The notes: generated from the letters alone by a model not told the origin. A DNA stretch of 64,000 nucleotides from Caenorhabditis remanei (GCF_010183535.1 NC_071332.1:1240001-1304000); one strand, 5' to 3'; shown: positions 9,849 to 19,924, counted from the first letter of the stretch. Program-made: numbers and translations.

Positions 9849-12831
9849 CTATGACATGACCCAGCTAATCGTCTGGTATTGCATCGCGTCGCCCTCCTCC
9901 AACGCGCCAATTCTCGTGTGCATACGAAGACGGGCGGTACGGTCGATTCTGTCCATCACCGATCTCCGCCAATCGATTTCGAGTCGTGGGAATGTCGGAT
10001 TGATTTCGACGAATGGGATTTTGAAGAACCAGCTGAGAATGTCTCGGCGAGACTCTCGCCACTCGTCGATACACTCGAAAACTTTGGGAAGCGAGGCGAT
10101 GGTGACGTGGACGCTGAGGCTCGGGAGATTTATGGCGAGGATCGTTTGGAGTTGGAAGAAGTACATTTCTTGACGGATCTTTAGGTCGGTTAGCTAAAAT
10201 TTTCAACAATTTTAAATTTCGCGCGTCATCCTGTTACCAATTGCGCCATATGTGCAAAGTGCGGGTTCACTGTCAGCAGCTCACCTCGAAGGAAACGCGC
10301 TCCAGTGCGATTACCCCCGCGAAATTCAAAAATTTGGGTTACAAATTCCTAAATTTCGACGTAACTCGCTTTAAAATGAGTTTTATAAGCTGAAAAGTAT
10401 ACCAAAAGATAGATCTCGGCGAGCTCTATCTCTCTGACCTACAACTGACCGGATGGCTAGTCGCTACTGCACTGTAGGCCAAGAAAAAGCGCCAAAAAAC
10501 GAAAAAATAGCCAAAAATATATCAAGAGCATTTCTTGACGGGTTTTTAGGTCAGTCAGCTGAAAGAAAGTTTGATTTATAAGAAAGTGGACCTGGTGTGA
10601 TTGATAATCTCAGTTCTATGACAAATACGTGGATTTTCAGTCGAGAATGAAGGATTTTGAGTGGAAAATCGAGATTTTTGGCCCAAATTCTAGGTTTGTG
10701 ACTGAAACCGACTCCAAAACCAAGAATTTTGGTAAAAAATTAAGTTTTTTGAGTAAAATACTGTAAAAATTGCAATTTTTCAGCTGTTTTGGTTGAGGTG
10801 CGGCCCGGAAAAAGTGCCAAAAAACGCGAAAATGACCAAAAAAGCCATTCCGCGGCACATTAACGAATAGTCAACCGGTCCGTAGTGCGTCACATCCATA
10901 GATCTCATCGAGATCTTCAATTTGGTATATTTTTAAACTCATAAAACTCAGTTTAAAGCAAGTTACGTTGAAAGTTAGGAAATTGTAACCCAAAATTTTG
11001 AATTTCGCGCGAAAATCTCATTGGAGCGCGTTTGAGGTGCCGACAGTAAAGCCGTGGCTTTTGCACTCATGGCGAAATTGGTAACAGTGATGACTAATCT
11101 TCAGTTCAGGGTTCGACCCCAGCTACTATTTTTTTAAAAATTTTTTAGTTTTGCAAACTCACATTCCTAACTTCCGGAATACACTCATGGTACCGTCTGA
11201 CATTCAACTCGACACTCGGCGACTCCAATTCATTTATCAAATCCTTTGTTATCCACGAGCAACTCTCAGCTCTCAACTGGATTCTCACAATCTGCGACTT
11301 TTCGAAAGTCTCCAGAATTTCAGCGGCAGCTTCTGGCGTCATCGGCGTCTCACCGAGTCTGATGGTCAACGTGATTTCAGCATTTCGGAATATCATCGGT
11401 CTATCTGATCGGAGGACGAGGTGAGTCGCTCCTCGATATTGACGGTGTCCGCGGAAGCTTGTCTGGAAAGAGAAATTGGGATTAGAGCGTACTTGCACCG
11501 CTCAAAAGTTTATCAACTTTGGCTGTTTTTAATGGAAAATGATCAACTTTGACAGTATATTTCAGTGTCCCTTGATTGTCCGATAAACTCAATTTTGTAT
11601 GAGTTGGACAGAAAAAAGATAGGAGATCATTTTTGTAGTAGACCATTTTTTCGTAGGGACACTATCTTGAAAGTTACATGTGGTCAAAGTAAAGCACTGA
11701 AATTAGTCAATTTCAAGGAGAACTGGCTTTGACACCCTGTAACTTTCAAGATATTGTTCCTACAAAAAAGTGGTCAACTACAAAAATGATCTCCTATTTT
11801 TGTTCTGTCCAACCCATACAAAATTGAATTTATCGGACAATCAGGTGACACCAAAATACACTGTCAAAGTTGGTAATTTTCCACTGAAAACAGCCAAAGT
11901 TGATAAATTTTTGAGGGGTACTGTACGTAACTCACCACAACTTGTCCCTCCTCAATATTGACAAAAACGTGGATCTCCGGACCTTTCATAAGTCCTCTGA
12001 ACTCTCGGTACACTTGATTCATGGCTTGACTCGACTGACGGAACGAGACGACGTCGTTGAATCCGAGCTGCAAAAAATGTTTATATTTTTCTGGTAGATC
12101 AAAAATAGGGCTATATTTTTGTAGTTGACAACTTTTTGATAGCTCTTTGCGGTTTTGAGATATGCGGTTTTGAAGATTGAGAGGAGGGAGAGGAGACGCA
12201 GAAAAGAGAGAGTGTCTGCTTCTCTGCGTCTCCTCCCCCTCCGATCTCTCACTTCCCAATCTTTAAAGCTTTATATCTCAAAACCGTGAAGAGCTATCAG
12301 AAAGTTGTCAACTACAAAAATGAAGATCAAACTATTCTCTATATTTTTGTAGTTGACAACTTTTTGATAGCAATTCACGCTTTTGAGATATGCAGCCTTA
12401 AAGATACGTACCTAGGACGAGAGACGCAGAGAAGCGAGACGCCCTCTTCGTTTCGCATGCTCTCACACTTCCAAATCTTTAAAGACGCATATCTGAAAAG
12501 TGGGCAGAGCAAACAAAAAACGGGCAATTACAAAAATTCTGATAAAAAACCGGGCTACATTTTCCTAGTTACCATCTTTTTGGTAGCTCCGCCCACTTTT
12601 GTGATAAGCGCCTTTAAAATTTATACTCACCTGACTTCCGATTTTGGCGACAATCTCGACTGGAAGCGCGTCTAACGCGAAGATTCCATTGACCTTGTCC
12701 TCCATATCCACGTCGTCGACCACGAATCCCTTCCGCTTCGATTTCGAGAAGACGTTGACGTCATCGGGCATCTCGAATTTGGAGACGAGCATTCGGAAGA
12801 GTGAGAGAAACCAATATCTGATTGATTTCAT
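9849..12831 (-). CDS. F-box protein
   Basis: Minus-strand exons 12631-12831, 11936-12067, 11163-11462 and 9849-10193 join in phase 0 to give 325 residues. The start at 12831 was chosen because a TCTTCCAG trans-splice-like acceptor precedes it by four bases; Met at 12792 or 12771 is possible. Residues about 50-90 form an F-box (LPVEIVAKIGSQ, then LGFNDVVSFRQSSQ), which normally binds SKP1 in an SCF ubiquitin ligase. The remaining roughly 230 residues would be the substrate-recruiting part; they alternate strand and helix-like segments but I could not assign them to FTH or FBA_2. All three introns are swollen by MITEs (family A in intron 1, B in intron 2, C-type in intron 3). The gene is convergent with the SLC19 gene. 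The F-box is the confident part; the substrate is unknown. Confidence 0.78.
10205..11085. mobile_element. Large inverted-repeat element (family C-like) in F-box intron 3
   Basis: The arms at about 10215-10370 and 10965-11085 are imperfect inverses: GAAATTCAAAAATTTGGGTT faces AACCCAAAATTTTGAATTTC, and GTTACCAATTGCGCCATA faces TGGCGAAATTGGTAAC. Inside are family C motifs such as ATATACCAAAA, AGATCTC and AAAGTGCCAAAAAACG. It is about 880 bp with no supported ORF. The outer arms resemble a tRNA D-arm/A-box (TGGCGCAATTGGTAACAG on the minus strand of the left arm). Confidence 0.7.
11065..11135 (+). other. tRNA-like Pol III unit (A box, B box, T-run), probably tRNA-derived repeat
   Basis: TGGCGAAATTGGTAACAG at 11070-11087 matches a tRNA A box. 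GGTTCGACCCC at 11110-11120 matches a B box at normal tRNA spacing, and a T-run follows at 11129-11135. No good 7-bp acceptor stem or complete anticodon stem can be folded by eye, so this is not called a functional tRNA. It lies antisense in intron 3 of the F-box gene, at the edge of the large inverted-repeat element. Confidence 0.45.
11488..11926. mobile_element. Family B MITE in F-box intron 2
   Basis: This is a long imperfect palindrome. The left end has CACCGCTCAAAAGTTTATCA and the right end has GATAAATTTTTGAGG then GGTACTGTA. Inside, GTTGGACAGAAAAAAGATAG and its inverse flank a GTAGTTGACCA-type arm. The right terminus matches the CAGTAC ends of the other family B copies and the left terminus is degraded. 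It has no coding capacity. Confidence 0.75.
12090..12605. repeat. Two family A palindromes in F-box intron 1
   Basis: The first copy (about 12090-12325) is a complete palindrome: TTTTTGTAGTTGACAACTTT, GAGATATGCGG, a central AGACGCAGAAAAGAGAGAGTG facing its inverse, then mirrored arms. A second, degenerate copy (about 12335-12600) follows head-to-tail. Together they make up nearly all of the 563-base intron. Confidence 0.8.
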
Positions 12832-14609
12832 TTCTCTGGAAGACGCAATATTTTGGTAGATCAAAAAAACAAAAAAAAATAAGTGGCGGGGCACCAAAAA
12901 AACAAAAGAAAAATTTGGAAAGGTTGGAGAAATTGGTGAGTCTAGAATCTAGAATCAAGAAGAAAATGGAAAAAAAAAGAAAATATTTTCGAAAAAGCAG
13001 TAAAATATAATTGGAGTGTATGGACATAAAAGTTTGATTAGCAATCTCGAGGGATTTTTCTCTTTTTTGGATTTTATGAGAATTTTTATGACCGGTACAT
13101 AGAAAAGTTTTTTTTCTTGGTATAGCGGCTAGTTCAGTGAAGCGCAATTTCGAAACTTGTGACAGTCATGACACGGAAAATGTATAGTGTCTACTGAAAA
13201 GTCAGGTTTTCACAAAAAAAATTACTTTTCAAAAATCCAACACTATAAAATTTTAGTGATTTGAAAAGATCAAAACTAGCTCTTCATTTTTGTAGTTGAC
13301 AACTTTTTGATAGCTTTTCACGCTTTTGAGATATAAGGATTTAAAGATTGCCATGAGAGAGAGAGGGCGCAGAGAAGCTAGACCGTCTGTCTTCTCTGCG
13401 TCTCCTCCTCACCTCATCTTTGAACGCTTATATCTCAAAACCTAGAAGAGCTATCAAAAAGTTGTCAATTACAAAAATATAGAGAGTAGTTAGATCTTCA
13501 TTTTTGTAGTTGACAACTTTTTGATAGCTTTACACGGTTTTGAGATATAAGCGTTTAAAGTGAGATGATGCAAACGTCGAGAGAAAGGGAGGGCGCAGAG
13601 AAGCAGACACTCTCGTTTCTCTGCGCCCTCTTTCTCTGCACCTTCCATATTTGACGCTTCTTATCTCAAAACCAAGAAAAGCTATCAAAAAGTTGTCAAC
13701 TACAAAAATGAAGAGCTAAATCAGGGCTTTCTAACCAATATAGATACAAAACAATGGGACATCTTCTATTTTCAGAATTCTTATTTGAAATTAGTTTCTC
13801 TATTTTGGAGAATCCGGAAAATCGTAATGCGTACTTTTAGTTGTCTTAGAGAATAAATTTGGAAAAAAGGTACACATTTCTGTCATCAACATCTAAAAGT
13901 GCATAAAAATAATTCGTCGTCCTTCAAATTCAGGTGACAACAGAACCTGCACTTTATAAATGTATCACGAATGCAAATCCGTTGGGGTTACAATTTTTTG
14001 AAACTTTAAATTATATTTCACAAGACTCTGCACTTTTACAAATCAAAAGAGAGTAGGAAATCTGAAAATTTATAAATACTATAAAAGTTTGCATTAATTA
14101 CAAATTATATTTCAGATTCTGCATTTTAGATAGGTATACAAAGGAATAGAAGTTCAATGGAGTGCATTTACACAATGGTCGGATTTGACCATCTGTCACG
14201 TCAATTGGTCGGGTCAGTCGGCGAGGACTAGCACCCGCCATTTATTTTTTTGCACGGAACCCTTTATAGTCCATTTGCGGGAGACGAGCAGAAATCGAAA
14301 AGACTCTATTTTTAAGCGGATTGAAGATAAAATCCGGATAAGAAAATTTTAGATTATATGCATTTTTTCTTACTTGCAGACCGGCATGTAACTCGCCTAA
14401 ATCGCAATATTATTAGCTGAAAAATATACCAAAATGTAGATCTCGGCGAGTTCTATGCACGTGACCTACTACGAGCCGCATGTCTATCCGTTATTGTGCC
14501 TGGGGCCGAAAAAAGTGCCAAAAACGCGAAAATGGCCAGAAAATCGCCCCGTAGCAGGTCACAGATATAGTACTCGCCGAGATCTACATTTTGGTATATT
14601 TTTCACCGT

Positions 14610-15000
14610 AAAAGCCTTAAAAAAACCTTTAAAACCCTAAAATCCTTTAAAACCTTAAAAACCCTTAAAACCCTTAAAACCTCAAAAAAGGCAAAAACAA
14701 GCGTAGAGTCCGCATAATTTATGGAAACCTAAAAAAATTGTTTTAAAAACCTTAAAAACCTTAAAAACCTTTAAAAAAAAACCTTTAAAACCTTAAAAAC
14801 CTCAAAAAAACCTTTAAAAACCTTGAAAACCTTAAAATTTTAAGGACCCGTAAAAACTTTAATAAACCTTATAAACCTTAGAAACCTAAAAAACCTTAAA
14901 AACCTTAAAAACTCTCAAACCCATAAAACATCTTTTAAAAAACCTTTAAAAACCCTTAAAAACCTTAAACACCTCTAAAAACCCTTAAAAAAGGCAAAAA
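14610..15000. repeat. Degenerate short tandem repeat (CCTTAAAAA)n
   Basis: Units of 9-11 bases built on AAAACCTTAAAAACC recur for about 390 bases, with interruptions including two copies of a GGCAAAAA...GCG block (near 14690 and 14990). It is not the nematode telomere repeat TTAGGC. Confidence 0.85.
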
Positions 15001-15561
15001 AGCGCGTTGAGCCCGCAGCATAATTTTTTATGGTCGTCGTTGCTCCAATTTGACGAAGAAGCTGCCCCCGTCGTCCAGGGCTATCGAGTGTTGGTGGAGG
15101 GGTGTGTGTATGTGTGCACGCGAAAAATGGAAATGAGGAAAAAAAGAGAAGAAGAAGGAAAAGGAGAAGAGGAAGAATTGAGAACACCAATGGGTTAATT
15201 TATTTTGTTGGAAGAATCGACTTTGAGGACTACTAGCGTTTTTGAAGGTTGATGTGAAGTGGGGATGACAGGAGGTATGACGAATTGTAGAGGGTATATA
15301 GATGTCCATAAATCATTCTATGAAAGAAAATCTGCATTTTTAGATGACGTTGGGACAGAAACCTGGAAAAATGTAGTAGAAAGCTTAAAACTCATAAAAA
15401 TGACGTTATTTTGATTTTTTTCATTTCTCGATTGAGCGTGTTTGCACATCACATGACATAGTATGTACAGATAGACCAACGATTCCTGAAAATCTGAAAA
15501 TTATTCACTTTTCCAAATTGTACACATAATTTTCATTCAGATGTTCATATCTTCGAGACAA

Positions 15562-15958
15562 CAGTATTGGCCATAAAGAATGCGACACTTGCAGTTTTTA
15601 GTTGAAAATGGTCAACTTTGTGAGTCTCACAATATATATTGTTTATAAAGTGTGTATATCACAAATAGAGCTCCATTCTTGTAGTTGACAACTTTTTTGT
15701 ACGAGCACATCCTAAGAAGTTATCAATCGACAAAGTAAAACTCAAAATTTCTCTTAATTTCTTTGACGATTGATAACTTGCTAGGGAGTGCCCGTACAAA
15801 AAAGTTGTCAACTACAAAAATGAAGCTTAACTTGTAATCTGTATAGTCCATAAACAATAAATATTGTGAGACTATCAGGGAGGCCGTCTCACACTCACAA
15901 AGTTGACCATTTTCAACTGAAAACTGCAAGTTTCGCATTCTTTATGGCCAGTACTGTA
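15562..15958. mobile_element. Family B MITE (MITE B2)
   Basis: The left end is CAGTATTGGCCATAAAGAAT and the right end is ATTCTTTATGGCCAGTACTG followed by TA. The arms are mirrored through TTTTAGTTGAAAATGG, GTCAACTTTGTGAG and TTGTAGTTGACAAC. A very similar copy is at 55281-55732. CAGTA termini with TA flanks suggest a Tc1/mariner-derived non-autonomous element. Confidence 0.85.
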
Positions 15959-16621
15959 TCTTTGAGACTATATCCAGTCTAATACGCTGACCTAACTTTC
16001 AAAGTGTGCCACGAAATCCCCAAGTTATCTTTTAGTACCAATTTTTTCTAATTTTGTATATCAAATCTGGGCCTTTATTCTTGTAGTTGACTACTTTTTC
16101 GTATCTAGTTTCCCTGATCTGTTATAGTCCGTCTTTATGATGACCCACCTTTCTCAAGTAGATGACATTTATGCTGGTTATATTTTTTACCACCGGACAC
16201 CGACACACAACAATTTTGCTAATCTTTATTTAAAAATCTTATCTTGTTTTAATTCTACGGAGCCCTTAAGCTCTAGACTTGATCCATTTACTTTACAAGT
16301 TTTGTTATCGTGGGTCAATCTGTGTGACTCCTTATCCAATTTCATCATTTTCCCATAAAAGGTATAATTCATTGAGCTGTCATATACTCGTCAAAACAAT
16401 CGTTCATGTTTAATTATGTGAAGATACTGTACGTGTGACGTGTGAATTCTAGGGTGTGAACGCGCCGTCAAGCCCCGCCCTCCCATTCAGAAGAGACATC
16501 ATTCAGTCATTCCCATTGACACACGACTACTGTCATAGCACACTTTTGCTCTCTCTGGTTATTGACTCCGGCTATTTCAATTACTCCGTATTCTTCTGAA
16601 TTTACACTTCCTGCTTTCGTC

Positions 16622-17233
16622 ATGGCTCCAAACCAAACTTTCGTTCTCCCCGCTCACTCTTCCGATGGACAATTCGACTCTGTCAGAACAAAAACCGTGG
16701 TCTATGCGGGAAAATCGAAGAAGACCAACCCAACCTCTCCAACCATCTCCGAGGAGGACGTCTTCGAGCTGAAAGTCAAAAAAGAATTCCCAGAATACAT
16801 TGAGCGAAAGAAGGATAAGTATACTTGGAAGCAATTTTATTTGAAGCGAATGGAGAAAAAACAGAAGAAACAAGAAGAGAAGATGAATAAGCTGGTGTCA
16901 AAAATTGGAAAATCCTCCGCACTCCAGCAAAAATCAGCCCATAAAACCAAACTTATCGAAATTGGTGGTTCAACTTCAGTCAAGAAATTCGGTTCATCCT
17001 CGAGACTCCACTCACTCTCCACCAGTCAAGCTAGCCAGAAAAGGCCGACCACTCTCATTGCTATCACTGCTTCTGTCACCAAGCCGCGCCAAGTTTCCAC
17101 TAATCTTCAGGGACCAACACAAATTCGTCGAGTTTCTCCAGTTCCCGTCACCCGTACCTTCACTCCGCATGGTGCTTCAACGAAGAAAACTGCTCCTCTC
17201 ATGCGCAAAGCTCTCCAGATGATGAAGAAATAA
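16622..17233 (+). CDS. Elongin A-like protein, copy 1 (C-terminal region only)
   Basis: Single-exon gene of 203 residues starting MAPNQT; the ATG is the one conserved with copy 2. Residues about 40-95 are charged and helical (EEDVFELKVKKEFPEYIERK, then YTWKQFYLKRMEKKQKKQEE). They align by eye with the Elongin A segment containing [20 protein letters not shown]. A Lys/Ser/Pro-rich middle follows, and the end (KKTAPLMRKALQMMKK) resembles the KKIAPMMAKTIKAFKNR end of Elongin A. Elongin A is the large subunit of the SIII elongation factor and a Cullin-5 ligase adaptor, but its BC-box and N-terminal TFIIS-N region are absent here. If the homology holds, this is a truncated nuclear relative of unknown role. 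Other possibilities are an unrelated basic coiled-coil protein or a fast-evolving germline chromatin protein. AATAAA-like signals follow the stop. Confidence 0.75.
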   Translation: MAPNQTFVLPAHSSDGQFDSVRTKTVVYAGKSKKTNPTSPTISEEDVFELKVKKEFPEYIERKKDKYTWKQFYLKRMEKKQKKQEEKMNKLVSKIGKSSALQQKSAHKTKLIEIGGSTSVKKFGSSSRLHSLSTSQASQKRPTTLIAITASVTKPRQVSTNLQGPTQIRRVSPVPVTRTFTPHGASTKKTAPLMRKALQMMKK

Positions 17234-18056
17234 CTGTTAATAAAAATAATAATTTTTCTAATTCAACTTCTTTTTTAATAGTTCTTCCACCCTTTACAAT
17301 CATTTTTCAGTGTTTTTCTCTTCTAATAAATCTTATAAAAAACGAATCTTGTTCTTATTTGGTTCCTGGGGTTTTTTTTCAAATGGAGTCTTTCCCAATT
17401 TCAGGATTCGATAGAGGCTTAACTATGCGCATAATTGGAAGCAGCTCACACAGCTGGTTATATTCTGCCACCGGAAATTATCTTTTTGTACCAATTTTAT
17501 GCGTTTGTATATCAAATCTAGGTCTTCATTTTTGTAGTTGACAACTTTTTAGTATCTAGCTTCCCTGACAGTTTTTGTAACTAAACCCGACACTAGCCAC
17601 ATGGTTCAAGTAGATGACCCTTCTGCTTTTTTCTAATCGATACCTATACAGTTAACTACAAAAAGAAAGCTTTAGACTTTTTCTTATCTAATCTTTTTTA
17701 TATTGCGGGTCAATCCGTATTACAGTGTGACTCCTTCTTCAATGTCCCAAGTTTCCCACAAAGTATGCTATTCATTGAGCTGTCATATACTCGTAAACAC
17801 AATCTGATTTTCTGAGAAACTTGGATCATACATTTTTAATTATGTGAAGATACTGTACTGTGACGTGTGAATTCGAGAGTGCGAACGCGCCGTCAAGCCC
17901 CGCCCTCTCATTCGGAAGAGACATCAGTTACTCTCATTCAGTCATTCCCATTGACACACGACTACTGTCATAGCACACTTTTGCTCTCACTTATTATTGA
18001 CTCTTACTATTTCTATTATTCCTTATTCTTCTTCATCTCTACTTCCTATTTTCAAC
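17234..18056. other. Spacer between the duplicated gene pair, with the copy 2 promoter
   Basis: The first part is the 3' flank of copy 1 with AATAAA-like sequences near 17240 and 17325. From about 17490 it repeats the 5' flank of copy 1, including a solitary family A-type arm (TTTTTGTAGTTGACAACTTT at about 17528). The GC-rich CGCCGTCAAGCCCCGCCCTC block at about 17889 lies roughly 170 bases before the ATG, as in copy 1, and is the best promoter candidate. Confidence 0.6.
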
Positions 18057-18659
18057 ATGGCTCCAAACCAAACTATCGTTCAAAATTCCGATGGTCAATT
18101 CGACTCAAGACGAACCCAAACCAAGTTGTTTGCTGGGAAATCGAAGAAGAACGCCTCTATCACTCCAACCATCTCCGAAGAGGATATTTTCGAGGAGAAG
18201 TTCAAGAAAGAGTTCCCTGAGTACGTTGAGAGAAAGAAGGAGAAATACACTTGGAAGCAGTTCTACCAGAAGAGAATGGACAAGAAACAAAAGAAACAAG
18301 AGGAAAAATTGAATAAGTTGACAATGAGAATTGGAAAATCGTCGGCTCTCCAGCAAAACTCAGCACCCAAGACCAAACTTATCGAAATTGGTGGTTCGAC
18401 TTCAGTCAAGAAATCCGGCCAATTCTCGAAGATCCTCCCACTCCCTTCCAACCAAGGAATCCAGAGAAAACCGCCAACTATCCCAATTGCCACTGCTACT
18501 GTCAACAAAAGTCGCCAAGTATCTGCTCCCCTACAAGGACCTACACAAGTTCGCCGAGTTCCATCTGCTGCCGTCGCTAGGACCTTCACTCAACATGGAG
18601 CATCTACGATGAAAACAACTCCATTGATGCGCAAATGTCTCCAGATGATGAAGAAGTAA
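18057..18659 (+). CDS. Elongin A-like protein, copy 2 (C-terminal region only)
   Basis: Single-exon gene of 200 residues starting MAPNQTIVQNS, colinear with copy 1 apart from short indels. The helical block (KFKKEFPEYVERKKEKYTWK, then QFYQKRMDKKQKKQEEKLNK), the invariant TKLIEIGGSTSVKK and the end TPLMRKCLQMMKK are the best conserved. This pattern suggests that the helical block and the two short motifs are functionally constrained while the Ser/Pro-rich linker drifts. An open stretch continues upstream in frame to a TTG, but the shared ATG is preferred. The family assignment and its doubts are as for copy 1. AATAAA lies in the 3' flank near 18697. Confidence 0.75.
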   Translation: MAPNQTIVQNSDGQFDSRRTQTKLFAGKSKKNASITPTISEEDIFEEKFKKEFPEYVERKKEKYTWKQFYQKRMDKKQKKQEEKLNKLTMRIGKSSALQQNSAPKTKLIEIGGSTSVKKSGQFSKILPLPSNQGIQRKPPTIPIATATVNKSRQVSAPLQGPTQVRRVPSAAVARTFTQHGASTMKTTPLMRKCLQMMKK

Positions 18660-18937
18660 TTGTTCATAATAATTTTGTCTTTTTAACTCATTTCTTAATA
18701 AATCTTATAAAAACTAACTTTTTTCTTATATTGTTACAGTTTTTTCAGATTTTTCAGATCAAATCCAATTTCAGGATCCGATTCAACGTATCACCAATTG
18801 TATTACTGAATTGAAAACACTTCACAACACATGTTATCATGTTTCGACACATGGAGCCTACATCCTTAAAATTTTGATGACACTTTTTATGGCTATCTGG
18901 GAACAATAATAATAATTTTGTCAATTTCAGGACCCTA

Positions 18938-19389
18938 CAGTACCGCTCAAAAGTATATTAAGTTTTGCCTTTTTCAGTTGATAACGCCAAACTTTGAGAT
19001 TGTGTCTTGGTAATACTTATTATCCCACCAAATAGATTTTTAATGGATCATACAAATAAAAGGTAGAGCTCCATTTTTGTAGTTGACAACTTTTTTGTAC
19101 GGACAATCCCTAGAGAGTTATGGTCATTTTAAGGGCACAGCTCAAAAATAGCACTATTTTGCACTGAAAAGATTCGATTTGAGGGAGAAATTACTTCGAC
19201 GATATATAACTTGCTAGGGAGTGTCCGTACAAAAAAATTGTCAACTTCAAAAATGGAGCTCTACCTTTTATTTGTATGATCCATTAAAAATCTATTTGAT
19301 GGGACAATAAGTATTACCATGACACAATCTCAAAGTTGGACGTTTTCAACTGAAAATGGCAAAACTTAATATACTTTTGAGCGGTACTG
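18938..19389. mobile_element. Tc1/mariner-type MITE with TA target duplication (MITE B3)
   Basis: CAGTACCGCTCAAAAGTATA at the left faces TATACTTTTGAGCGGTACTG at the right, with TA directly on both sides (18936-18937, 19390-19391). The interior is almost fully palindromic and includes GTAGTTGACAACTTTTTTGT and its inverse. At about 450 bp it is non-coding. The near-identity of its arms suggests a fairly recent insertion. Confidence 0.9.
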
Positions 19390-19784
19390 TATCTGCAACC
19401 TTCTCTTCTTAAACCCACTAGGTATGGGGGGTGAATGTTTTGTAATTTGAAAAACGTTACAATTTTTTCATTTCTCACTAGCAAAAATGTCACGCTTTGT
19501 TGACCGTTAATAACTTTGTCCGTTTTTCACATTTTCACCTAATTTTTTTGCAACAATTAGGAATAGGCTGTCCCGTCATTCCTGGAAAATTTGGGTGTGA
19601 TAACATCATTGGTGGCCGAGCTGTGAGCCGTAGAGTAAAATTCACTTTTTTAGCTTGAAAAGTTTGTATTTTTAAGTGTTTTTCAGTGAAAATACATTCG
19701 TGACCTTTCAATGACCAAGGCCAAACCAGTGACAAATTTAATTCCATTCATTTCAATTAGGAGTAAGTATGCGGCGATTCCCTC

Positions 19785-19924
19785 TTAAAGTCCCGGGAAG
19801 CATTTCTGACACAGGGCAACAGGGCCGAAGGCCCGGTTTTACTCTGGCTCAGGGCCGCAGGCCCTGGAACTCTTGAAGACCCGGGAAGCATAGCGGACCC
19901 CGCCGGCAGGCGGGTGACGCTAGT
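19785..19924 (+). mobile_element. Helitron-like 3' terminus (GC-rich, hairpin plus CTAG)
   Basis: A GC-rich block contains GGGCCGAAGGCCC, GGGCCGCAGGCCC and twice CCCGGGAAGCAT. It ends with a perfect 6-bp hairpin CCCGCC-GGCA-GGCGGG (19898-19913), six bases of spacer and CTAG then T (19920-19924). A short 3' hairpin followed by CTRR and insertion before T is the Helitron 3' signature. I could not find a matching 5' TC end, so only the terminus is claimed. Confidence 0.6.

Larger units (their letters stand above)
12832..16621. other. Long intergenic region of repeats, no gene supported
   Basis: Contents in order: AT-rich sequence; two adjacent complete family A palindromes (13265-13483, 13484-13722); unremarkable AT-rich DNA; a truncated family C palindrome (about 14371-14612); a degenerate AAAACCTTAAAA array (14610-15000); a purine-rich block (15125-15180); a family B MITE (15562-15958); and from about 16020 the 5' flank of the duplicated gene pair. 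Short ORFs on both strands lack splice, start or domain support. Confidence 0.6.
16020..18720 (+). repeat. Tandem segmental duplication of gene plus promoter (two units of about 1.3 kb)
   Basis: The first unit (about 16030-17280) and second (about 17500-18720) align through the 5' flank, coding region and 3' flank. Shared blocks include TTGTATATCAAATCT, CAAGTAGATGACC, CATTGAGCTGTCATATACTC, TTAATTATGTGAAGATACTG, a GC-rich CGCCGTCAAGCCCCGCCCTC and ACACGACTACTGTCATAGCA. Because the promoter was copied with the gene, both copies should have similar expression. Confidence 0.85.

Noticed and set aside
9865..10209. Second-frame ORFs over the last F-box exon.
   Set aside because: The accepted frame joins in phase to three upstream exons with an F-box; the others do not.
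11065..11135. Functional tRNA gene.
   Set aside because: A and B boxes and a T-run are present but no 7-bp acceptor stem closes and the anticodon stem is weak, so it is kept only as a tRNA-like unit.
14610..15000. Interstitial telomere-like repeats.
   Set aside because: The unit is CCTTAAAAA, not the nematode TTAGGC/GCCTAA.
14975..15309. Three overlapping ORFs on both strands near a purine-rich tract.
   Set aside because: Composition follows the AGGAAAAAGAGAAGAAG run and the adjacent AAAACCTT array; no gene structure.
16562..16621. 20-residue upstream extension of both Elongin A-like genes starting from TTG.
   Set aside because: The ATG at 16622 (and 18057) is shared by both copies and TTG starts are not expected here. 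The upstream similarity reflects the duplicated 5' flank.
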